Shown: positions 42,634 to 51,800 of the stretch, piece after piece
Numbering within the stretch: position 1 is the stretch's first letter
Layout of the letters: each line of letters starts with the position of its first letter
From: Gracilimonas tropica DSM 19535
GTDB taxonomy: Bacteria; Bacteroidota; Rhodothermia; Balneolales; Balneolaceae
NCBI RefSeq assembly: GCF_000375425.1
Contig: NZ_AQXG01000003.1
Span: forward strand, 1 to 64,000
Reading direction: 5' to 3'
DNA length: 64,000 nt
Made by a program: the position numbers and the translations under genes
The notes under the pieces: model-generated
Databases searched by the model: none
Told to the model about the DNA's origin: nothing
What the model saw: only the letters and a program-made list of their open reading frames with translations

Positions 42634-45600
42634 CTAAAAGTTTAGTCCCGCGTTTCCAATTCCCTTTTTAGTTTCTTTTCGTTCAAATTGCAGATTAAAT
42701 AAAGTTCCTTCCGATTGATTTTCATACCGTATTTGTCCCTGGAGTTGTTCACACAAAACATTGATTAAGTGAATACCTAAAGAGCCCGATTCTAAGATAT
42801 TCTCTTTTCCAAAACCCTGGCCATTATCACTTATTTCAATATTTATAACACCGTCTGATTCGGTTAGATTGAATTTGATGATCCCTCTATCTTTTGGCCC
42901 AAAAGCATGTTTATACGCATTGGTAATTACTTCATTTACAATAAGTGAAGCAGGAATAGCTTGATTGATATTCAGTTTTATTGGATCACAGTTGATATTC
43001 AGTTCCACGTAATCGCCATGCTGCAAGGTACCTGATATGTTCTTAGCCAGGTTTTTCAGGGTATCAGAGAACTCGATCTGTGAAAAGCTGTTGGATTGAT
43101 ACAGCAACTCATGAACGGTAGCCATGGTTTTAATACGAACAACACTATCGTAAAGCTTATTTTGAAGTTCCTTATTATCTGACTCAAAAGCTTGCAGCTG
43201 CATCATTCCCGAAACTACAGCCAGGTTATTCTTTACGCGATGATGAATTTCGGCTAATAAAGTTTCTTTTTCGGCAAGAGAAGCTTTGATTTCCTTTTCG
43301 GTTTTTTTCTGCTCTGTGATATCCCTGCCAATGGCAACCCAATGGGTATATTCTCCATCGCTGTTTTGAACCGGCACCATAGAAGTATTGATCCAGAACT
43401 TCTCACCATTCTTTTTATAATTGATGAATTCAACTTCTACATCTTTACGATTATCCATTGCCGTACGGAGTTTTGCTCTAACCTGGGGATCGGTTTCAGG
43501 TCCGTTCAGGAAATGGAGTGTTTCTCCGATCACTTCTTCAGCGGTATATCCGGTAAGTTCTGTAAATGCATGGTTGGTAAATATAATTTCTCTTCCATGT
43601 TTTCCTTTTTCTGCATTTAAGATAATTACAGACTCAGAAGTATTTGTAACTACCGATTCGAGTAATTTTAATTGCTCCTGCTCCTCCCGTTCTTTTGTAA
43701 CATCCTGCATAGCACCGATCATGCGATGGGGGTTACCTTGATCATCTTTGATGACAAAAGCCCGGTCAAGAATGTATTTATAGGTACCGTCTGCTGCCAT
43801 GAATCGGTATTCCATTTGAAAACGCTCAGTTCCATTATTGAGCACTTTTTCCAGAGCGTTGTTAACGATATGTAAATCTTCAGGGTGAATTTTGTCTTTC
43901 CACCAACTTCCCGCATTTTTTACTTCTTGTTTATTGTATCCAAACATATTGTAAATATTGCTGTTATATAACATTATGTTAGATTCAATATCTAAATCCC
44001 AAATGGTGTCGCTGGTAGCTTTATTTACAATATCATAGCGTTCAAGGCTTTCCTGAAGTTCTTTCTCGCGCCTTATTTTTTCCGTCACATCCCGTTCAAT
44101 GGCTATGAAATGAGTGCAGTTTCCCTTGTCATCAAAAATGGGATCGATACTCATATTCAACCAATAGGGTTTTCCTTTTTTATCATAATTAAGGATGGTG
44201 GTTTCTATGGATCTTTGCTGATTAAGTGCCTCAGAAATTTCTTGTACAGTTTCGGTATTAGTGTCAGCTCCTTGTAAAAAATCGCCGGGTTTTCTGCCTT
44301 TTACCTCATCCAATTGATAACCCGTAAGTTGTTCAAAGCCTTTATTTACCCAGGTAATTAACTTTTTATTATCACTGATAATTACCGCATCAGTGGTTTT
44401 AGCAGCTACCAAAGAAAGTTCTTTAAGCTTTTCTTCTCTTTCAATTTGCTTAGTTACATTTCTGGAATTTGCAACATAGCCTTCTACGGCAGGGTCTTCC
44501 AAAAGGTTGGTAAAGATAGTTTCAACCCAATGGTAAATTCCTTTATGATCACGTAGGCGATAGGCAGACACGCTTATACGCTTCTCATTGGGTAGTTGGT
44601 GAATTTTTTGTTTTACACGCTCAAAATCTTCAGGATGTACAAAATCTAGTGCCTTTTTTCCGAGGTATGAATCATAACTTCCCCCTACAGAAGGACTTAT
44701 ATATTTGAACTGCAGGTCTTCATCTAAAATACTGATCAGGTCGGAACCCTCCTGCACTAATGCTTTGAAGCGTTTTTCGCTAAGAGCCAATTGCTGTTCG
44801 GCCTGTTCCTTATCTTCACTGTCAAATAAAATTCTGAGTATATGTGCCGCTCTTTCTACCGTGTTATGTTCATATTTGGTAGGCTCGGAAGGCTTATCGT
44901 AATAGACGGAAAATGAAGCCCGAACTTCTCCTTTACTATCAAATATGGGCTGAGACCATGAAGCTTCAAAACCATATTTTTCTGCTAAATGAAGATAATC
45001 TTTCCAATAAGAGCTTTTATACACGTTCGGTATAATGATCTGTTTTTTATGGTAAACAGCCGCGCCACAAGAGCCCGCTTTTTCATCAACTTCAACACCG
45101 TCAACTTCTTCCGCAAAAGAAGGAGGGAAGCTGGGACTGCACAAGTTTCTGATCTTATTTTTTTCAACTAAACAAACGGAAGTTTTTATTCCTGAATGCA
45201 ATTTCTCGATTCCGGATAAAAATTCTCTGGTTATCTCAGCAATATCATTTTTGTTAAGCGCATTTTTCTCGAGTACATCCCGTTCCAGTTTTTGGACTTC
45301 ATTATAATATCGCTGTTCGGTTATGTCGGTAGAAGAAAATAATATTCCGTTGATATGCGGATCGTTCAGTAAATTTGTTCCGGCTGTTTTAAGCCAGTTA
45401 TATTTTCCATTCTTATCCCGAAACCTGAAAGGGCGGATGTCAACATCCCGGCCTTCTTTCATGGCTAAAAAATCTTGAAGCCCCTGTTTTTTATCATCCG
45501 GGTGTACAAAGTCGAAAGCATTTTTTCCGATCATTTCTTCGGCTTTCCACCCCAGGATATTCTTTAGGTTGGGACTGACGAATTTGAAATTTCCCTTTTC

Positions 45601-46983
45601 ATCAAGAATTTCAATGAGGTCGCCGCCTTCTTCCACCATGCTTTTAAACTTGTATTCGCTCACTTTAAGCTCTTCGGTTGTTTGGCGAAGTTTTATGGCA
45701 CTTGATATATTTGAAGCCAGCGTTTGCAGGTATTGTATTTCTTCTTCATCCCATATTCTTTCTTTTTGACAGTCATCAAACCCTATAAATCCCTGAAAAT
45801 GCCCATCTACAAAGATCGGGATATGCAGAATAGAGATAATATCTTGTCCTTCGAGAATAGACTTAAGCCTGTGATCAGAAATATCCTTTACTAACGCCTG
45901 GTATACTTTGTTTTTCTGAAGCTTGGGAAAGTGATCATTGTAGTCATTTATTTTTATGTCCTGAAGTTCGGGGTTATCTAATTGGGGTTCTACATCCTCT
46001 CTTGACCATTCAATGCGCTGGCTTATCAGTAATTCATTTGTGTTGGGATGTGTATGTGTTTCAAAGTAATATACGCGATCCACTTCAACCGCTTTTCCCA
46101 CCGCATCAAACGTTTCCGCCAATGCTTCTATCCAATCCTCATTCTTTATGAGTGTACCTGTCACTTTAGCATTGGCTGCAAGTAAACTACTTTTTTGAGA
46201 GACATTTTTTTCTGCTTTTAATTTTTCAGTGACATCCTCTGCCATTGCCATACGCAAGCGTTTGTCATCTATTACTACTTCGCTTGTGCTTAGTTCTACA
46301 TCAAAAACTTCCCCATTCTTTCTTTGGTGCTTAACAGTGGTATGATGGAACTTGGATTCTTTTTTTTCAATTTTCGTTATTTCATTCTCAAAATTAACGT
46401 GTTCCTCTATCGGTCTAATGTCTTTTAGATGCAGTCCAATAAATTCATCTTTGGAATATCCATAATTATTTACCGCTGCGACATTCACATCTTGAATAGT
46501 TCGGTTTTCTACATCAATTAGAAACATGGGCTGAGGGGAGAGATCGAAGATATCACGGTATTTTTTTTCTGATTTTTGAAGAGATTGTCTCACCCGATTA
46601 CGTTCAATTCCATATGCAATCACTTTGCCCAGCATAAAAGGGGTGATCTCATCTTTTAGGACATAATCGGCCACTCCCATGCCCAAAGTTTTTAGGGCAA
46701 ACTCCTGATTCTCATATCCGGTGAATACAATAACCGGAATATTACCCGAGAGGTCTACTATTTTTTCAACCAAAGATTCCCCGCTAACATCAGGCAAAGA
46801 AAGATCCAGTAAAATGGCATCGAACGTTGAGGTTGTTAGTTCTGCTTCTGCCTCAGAGTATGATTTAGCATGCTTTATGCCTATGGTTTCCACTATTTCT
46901 GCCAAATACTCCTGCAGGAGTACAAAATCTCCGGGATTATCTTCAACAACCAACAGATTTAAATTACGATCTAATACCGTCAT
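42634..46983 (-). CDS. Hybrid multi-PAS/GAF histidine kinase with N-terminal receiver (HisKA_2 type)
   Basis: A 1449-residue soluble signalling protein. Residues 5-125 are a receiver domain with phosphoacceptor Asp60 (AILLDLSLPD). It is followed by a series of PAS domains with PAC tails (repeated phrases such as ITEQ, DVTEK and HPEDF) and two GAF-like domains (about 290-440 and 590-740). The end is a HisKA_2-type kinase: EIHHRVKNNLAVVSGMMQLQ carries the phosphorylated His, and ISDNGQGFG belongs to the ATP-binding domain. No membrane segment. It is downstream of the Rcp1-like receiver gene (10 bases). Signal unknown; possibly light, redox or small ligands through PAS/GAF. Confidence 0.9.
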   Translation of the reverse strand: MTVLDRNLNLLVVEDNPGDFVLLQEYLAEIVETIGIKHAKSYSEAEAELTTSTFDAILLDLSLPDVSGESLVEKIVDLSGNIPVIVFTGYENQEFALKTLGMGVADYVLKDEITPFMLGKVIAYGIERNRVRQSLQKSEKKYRDIFDLSPQPMFLIDVENRTIQDVNVAAVNNYGYSKDEFIGLHLKDIRPIEEHVNFENEITKIEKKESKFHHTTVKHQRKNGEVFDVELSTSEVVIDDKRLRMAMAEDVTEKLKAEKNVSQKSSLLAANAKVTGTLIKNEDWIEALAETFDAVGKAVEVDRVYYFETHTHPNTNELLISQRIEWSREDVEPQLDNPELQDIKINDYNDHFPKLQKNKVYQALVKDISDHRLKSILEGQDIISILHIPIFVDGHFQGFIGFDDCQKERIWDEEEIQYLQTLASNISSAIKLRQTTEELKVSEYKFKSMVEEGGDLIEILDEKGNFKFVSPNLKNILGWKAEEMIGKNAFDFVHPDDKKQGLQDFLAMKEGRDVDIRPFRFRDKNGKYNWLKTAGTNLLNDPHINGILFSSTDITEQRYYNEVQKLERDVLEKNALNKNDIAEITREFLSGIEKLHSGIKTSVCLVEKNKIRNLCSPSFPPSFAEEVDGVEVDEKAGSCGAAVYHKKQIIIPNVYKSSYWKDYLHLAEKYGFEASWSQPIFDSKGEVRASFSVYYDKPSEPTKYEHNTVERAAHILRILFDSEDKEQAEQQLALSEKRFKALVQEGSDLISILDEDLQFKYISPSVGGSYDSYLGKKALDFVHPEDFERVKQKIHQLPNEKRISVSAYRLRDHKGIYHWVETIFTNLLEDPAVEGYVANSRNVTKQIEREEKLKELSLVAAKTTDAVIISDNKKLITWVNKGFEQLTGYQLDEVKGRKPGDFLQGADTNTETVQEISEALNQQRSIETTILNYDKKGKPYWLNMSIDPIFDDKGNCTHFIAIERDVTEKIRREKELQESLERYDIVNKATSDTIWDLDIESNIMLYNSNIYNMFGYNKQEVKNAGSWWKDKIHPEDLHIVNNALEKVLNNGTERFQMEYRFMAADGTYKYILDRAFVIKDDQGNPHRMIGAMQDVTKEREEQEQLKLLESVVTNTSESVIILNAEKGKHGREIIFTNHAFTELTGYTAEEVIGETLHFLNGPETDPQVRAKLRTAMDNRKDVEVEFINYKKNGEKFWINTSMVPVQNSDGEYTHWVAIGRDITEQKKTEKEIKASLAEKETLLAEIHHRVKNNLAVVSGMMQLQAFESDNKELQNKLYDSVVRIKTMATVHELLYQSNSFSQIEFSDTLKNLAKNISGTLQHGDYVELNINCDPIKLNINQAIPASLIVNEVITNAYKHAFGPKDRGIIKFNLTESDGVINIEISDNGQGFGKENILESGSLGIHLINVLCEQLQGQIRYENQSEGTLFNLQFERKETKKGIGNAGLNF

Positions 46984-46993
46984 AGAGGTTCTA

Positions 46994-47434
46994 TTATCTG
47001 GTTTTTGGGGGTAGCTGAACTATGGATATCCAAAAATTTTCAATAGTGCTTATCACTTCAATAAAACGATTGATATCTACGGGCTTGGTGATATAACAGT
47101 TGGAATGGTTTTGATAGGATTTAAAGATATCGACATCATCAGAGGAGGTAGTTAGCATAATAACCGGGATGTGCTTCAGTTCGTCATGATTTTTGATATG
47201 CCTAAGCACCTTATGACCATTTATTTTTGGGAGGTTGATATCCAATAAAACCAGGTCCGGTTCAAGGGCTTTTTCATACCCTTCGTTTTTTTCAAGATAT
47301 TGAATGGCTTCCCAACCATCGCGAACGACGGAAATAGAATTCTTGATTTTGCCTTCATCAAGGGCTTCTTTTGTTAAGACAATATCCCCTTCATTGTCTT
47401 CTACTAACAGAATGTGTATTTCTTTAGGTATCAT
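46994..47434 (-). CDS. Single-domain response regulator (Rcp1-like)
   Basis: A 146-residue stand-alone receiver. ILLVEDNEGDIVL provides the acidic pocket, Asp65 (LVLLDINLP) is the phosphoacceptor, MLTTS and the final ITKPVD lysine complete it. There is no DNA-binding domain. Its sequence resembles phytochrome-partner receivers of the Rcp1 group. It sits between a CHASE3 kinase and the giant hybrid kinase on the same strand, so it is likely phosphorylated by one or both. Confidence 0.92.
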   Translation of the reverse strand: MIPKEIHILLVEDNEGDIVLTKEALDEGKIKNSISVVRDGWEAIQYLEKNEGYEKALEPDLVLLDINLPKINGHKVLRHIKNHDELKHIPVIMLTTSSDDVDIFKSYQNHSNCYITKPVDINRFIEVISTIENFWISIVQLPPKTR

Positions 47435-47463
47435 CGTCCTTAATAATTAATATTCTGACTCAC

Positions 47464-48819
47464 TTATGCTGATTTTTCTATAGTAAAATAAAATATACTT
47501 CCATGGTCGTTCTGGGATTCAACCCAGATTTTTCCACCATGTCTTTCTATGATCTTTTTTGAGATGGCAAGACCAATTCCAGTTCCAGGATAGTTTTCAT
47601 TGGAGTGTAATCGACTGAATACGTTAAAAACTTCTTTACGCTTTTGTTCAGGGATTCCCATCCCATTGTCTTTCACTGAAAACAACCATCCGGATTTTTT
47701 TCTGACACAGGAAATGTGTATTTCCGGAGGTATGCCGGGTTTATGAAATTTAATGGCATTACTGATCAAATTTTGAAAAGCCCTTATTATTTCAAGTCTA
47801 AAAACAGAAACTTCCGGAAGTTTGGAATCTATATGTATTACCGCCTCATGTTGTGCAATTAATGCACTTAAATTTTTTTGAACTTCATTTAAAATGGTGC
47901 CAAAATCAACCTTTTCTTTTTGTGATTCGGACCGTCCAACCCGGGAATATTCTAACAAATCATCAATCAGAAGCTGCATACGCTTTGCCCCATCAACGGC
48001 ATAGTGAATATAGGTGTCAGCTTTATTATCCAGACGTCCTTTATATTTTTTCTCAAGGAGGCCCAGAAAGTTCTTAACCATTCTTAACGGTTCTTTCAGG
48101 TCATGAGAAGCGATGTAACTAAATTGTTGTAACTCTTTATTTCGTTCTTCTAACTGTTCATTATACTCTGCAATTTTCCTTTGTGAACGAAAGAAGTATA
48201 CAAACAGCGACAAAATTAAAAGAATAGCAATTAGGCCCACGGCAATGGTTATTTCCAAGTCCTTAAATAACATCCGAGCAAGTTCTGCCTTATTCTTATT
48301 ATTCTTTTTGATCGTCAAGCCTGCCATTTCAGTACTTTTTTGACTGTATAAGTCCATTAAGTGCTTTCCAAGTCCGGCTTGAATGAGCTCTTTTGCAGCT
48401 GTTTCTCCCTGTTCATCATTAGTTCGGATCAACTTATTTAGGTAGTGTATCCTGGCTTGTCCTAGTGAATCCAATTCCCGGTAAAGATCTTTTCGGATTT
48501 CAAGAGCAGCGGTTAGTTTTCCTAATTGAGTTAAATTACTATGGAATGAGAATTGTGCATCCTCATAATTATCAAGGAATAAGGAGTCTTGGGTCATAAT
48601 GTATCCCCGCTCAGCAGATTCAGCTTGCAGTAATTCCATATTTGCTTCAAAAATGGTCTTTAGTATGGATTCATTGCGTAGGATCTTATCTTGCAGATAA
48701 CCAATTTCAGCCCGGATAAAGTAGGAATAGCTAAAACAAGCCAATAAAATAAACAGAGTAATGGCTAAAAGACCATAAGCACGTTGTTTATAAGTTCCTA
48801 TTTTTCTAATCATTCTCAT
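47464..48819 (-). CDS. CHASE3-type sensor histidine kinase
   Basis: A membrane kinase of about 451 residues. I chose ATG 48819 (or 48813), which overlaps the end of the preceding gene; a longer frame would overlap it by 91 bases. An N-terminal helix (AYGLLAITLFILLACFSY) and a second one (ITIAVGLIAILLILSLFVYF) flank a periplasmic CHASE3-like domain with ESAERGYIMTQD. The cytoplasmic end has HisKA (IASHDLKEPLRMV), and an ATPase domain with DNGMGIPEQKR and GTGIGLAI. Output probably through the receiver at 46994, 29 bases downstream. Confidence 0.9.
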   Translation of the reverse strand: MRMIRKIGTYKQRAYGLLAITLFILLACFSYSYFIRAEIGYLQDKILRNESILKTIFEANMELLQAESAERGYIMTQDSLFLDNYEDAQFSFHSNLTQLGKLTAALEIRKDLYRELDSLGQARIHYLNKLIRTNDEQGETAAKELIQAGLGKHLMDLYSQKSTEMAGLTIKKNNKNKAELARMLFKDLEITIAVGLIAILLILSLFVYFFRSQRKIAEYNEQLEERNKELQQFSYIASHDLKEPLRMVKNFLGLLEKKYKGRLDNKADTYIHYAVDGAKRMQLLIDDLLEYSRVGRSESQKEKVDFGTILNEVQKNLSALIAQHEAVIHIDSKLPEVSVFRLEIIRAFQNLISNAIKFHKPGIPPEIHISCVRKKSGWLFSVKDNGMGIPEQKRKEVFNVFSRLHSNENYPGTGIGLAISKKIIERHGGKIWVESQNDHGSIFYFTIEKSA

Positions 48820-51800
48820 ATTTTTGAATCGTAAAGTAAAAGGTGCTGCCTCTTCCTTCTTCAGATTCCAGCCATATTTCACCTCCATGGCGCTCAATAA
48901 TTTTTTTAGTGATGGCCAATCCGATCCCGGTACCTGAATACTGGTCGTTTGTGTGCAGGCGCTGAAAGATCTGGAAAATGGTACTTTGAAATTCTTCTCT
49001 GATGCCTATTCCATTATCTTTGACGGTAAACTTCCAGTGAGTATCTGTTTCAGAACAGGAAATTTCTATAACAGGGGCATTTCCTGATGGCTGATATTTG
49101 AGAGCATTGTTGATCAGGTTTTGGAAGACTTGTTTTATGGGGCCCGGGTTGGCATATATCACGGGTAATGGATCGGCCTTGATTTGTGCATTCATTTCTT
49201 CAATATGACTACGCTCCAATACTTTGACATCTTCAATAACAGAATCCAGGTCAACTTCTCCGCGTTTACTTTTCTCTTGATTCAGGCGAGAGTAATTCAA
49301 CAGATCCAAAATGATCTGGCGCATACGCTGAGCTCCATCTACTGCAAAGTCGATGTATTGATTAGCCTTTTCATCCAGTTGATCAGCGTATTTTTTATCG
49401 AGCTGGGTAAGGAAACTGGTAACCATTCGGAGCGGCTCCTGCAGATCATGGGAAGCTACATAGGCAAATTGTTCGAGTTCAGTGTTGGTCGCTGCCAACT
49501 CATCAGCTCTTATTTCTAATTCACGGTTTAGTTTTTCAAGCTGTTCACGGGCTTTTTTTCGTTCTGAAATATCCTTAAAGAAAACCGAAATGCCCCCGGC
49601 GGAAGGATAAGCGTTTACATCGAACCATTTGTCAATATTCTCATAGTAATCTTCAAATGAAACCTGCTTACGTTGGTGCATCACTCTGTGATAATTCGTG
49701 TAGGAGGGGAGGTCTACAGCATCTTCAAAAATATCCCAGAGATTTTGATTCAGTATTTTGTGTTTTGGAGTTTGCAAAAGTATTTCTGCAGCCCGGTTCC
49801 AATAGGTCACGTTCCAGTTTTTGTCTAAAGTGAAAAAACCGTCCCCAATACTTTCCAGAATATTTTCTTTTTCCTTGTAGGCTTTCTCAAGAGCTAATTC
49901 AGATTGTTTTTGGTCTGTTATATCCTGAACGGTTCCTTGAAAACTTATAGGATTCGCTTGCTCATCTAACATTAAATTACCCAATTCATGTACCCATTTT
50001 ATTTGTCCGTCCGGTAGAATAATTCGGTGTTCAATATTTAAACTTTGCTCTCCTGCCAGTGCCTTTTGTTGCTGTTCATCAAATTTCTTGAGGTCTTCAG
50101 GATGAATTGTTTTTCTAAATTCCTCAAAATTATAAGGTTCATAATTTTTGTTACCCCAAATTTGGAAGACCTCTTCCGACCAAAACAGCTGATCTGATTC
50201 AAGATCCAACTCCCAGTAGCCCAGTTTGGCTATACTTTGGGCATTTTTAAGTTTTTTATTTGTTTGCTGTATCAACTCTTCTTGCTGCTTTCGCCGAATT
50301 TCAGCACCCAAAAAGCTTTGCAAGGATTCATAAGGATATATTTTATTCCGGATCAGCTTCTGGGTTTCACTGCTTCCTAATACTAATACTCCAACTACTT
50401 CCTCATTACTGTATAATGGGAGGGCAGAGGCTGACTTCAAACCTGATCTTTGAGCTGCCTTAGATCTTACGAAATCATTTTTGGCTGAAATATTTTTCCA
50501 TGTTTGGATGGAGTTTTTTTTCCAGGATGTTCCCGGTAAGCCCTCGCCATAGCCAAATTTTCTTTGTCTTTTACTTTCCTCATAAAATGTTTTTCCCTGT
50601 TTATCCCTTGCAAAGGTGGATATAAGGGTAAGATGAGATTTTGAAGTGTCTACTAACCAAATTTCAGCAAGGTTGAATTTTTGAAACTCCGCGAGATATT
50701 CCAGCACGTTACTTAGAATGAAAGGCAACCGGTCTTCATTTTTAAAAAATTGAGCAACCTGATGCTGCAGCTTGGTTTGGATCTCGGTTTTCTTTTCTTC
50801 AGTTATATCTCTGACTGCACCAATCATCCTGATGGCTTTTCCATCCATATCCCGAATGATGTAACCGTTATCCACTACATAAGCATAGTCACCATTAGCT
50901 TTCCTAAATCTGTATTCAAATTGCCATTGATTGAAAGACTCGTCTTCCAGGGAAAATTCAAGATCCTTTCGTATCTCTTCTACATCATCCGGGTGAACCT
51001 GGGCCAACCAGTCATCAACGGAAAATTGATCCATATCTTTATTGTGGCCAAACAGAGATTCAAAACCATCCCCCCAATGATGATGATCATTAGCAATATC
51101 CCAGTCATAAATGGCATCTTTGGTGGCTTTACTGGCATAATCGTAGCGTTCTAAACTTTGCTGTAACTCCTGTTCGTAGTTCTTGCGGGCGGTAATATCG
51201 GTTAATGAACCCACTATTCCGGTAACTTTCTTCCCTTCGGTAAGCGGAGCTTCATGAACCTCAACCCAAATGATCCTGCCGTCGCCTGTTTTTAATTGTA
51301 ATTCGTAAGGTGGCTGTATCTCACCTGTTTCGATGGCTTTTAACGTTAATGCTTCTCCTTTTTCATTCAATGGATGATCGGTAATAAATTCTGTCCATTT
51401 ACGCATGGCTTCTTCCGGGGGATATCCCAAAAAGTCTTTGGATTGCGGGCTTACATAAGTTAGTACTCCTTCTGTATCATGTTGGTAGAACATATTGGTG
51501 CTGTGCTCAACAACATTCCGGTATTTTTGTTCAGCTCGTTGCTTTTCAAGTTGTGCTATTTTTGTTTCTGTAATGTTATGAGCAAAACATGCCACTCCTT
51601 CAATATTATTATTCTCAACGATCGGATTGAATGAAATTTCAAACCAAGTTGGGTTATCCTCCTTTGAGCCTTCCTCTTTATTCTCAATCCGAAACGATTC
51701 TCCTGTTAAAGCCCGGTTATAAAGTGCTTCCCATTTTTTTTGGTTTTCTTTATCACCTGAGAGGGCATTAAGTATGGACAAACCACGCGTAACATCTTCG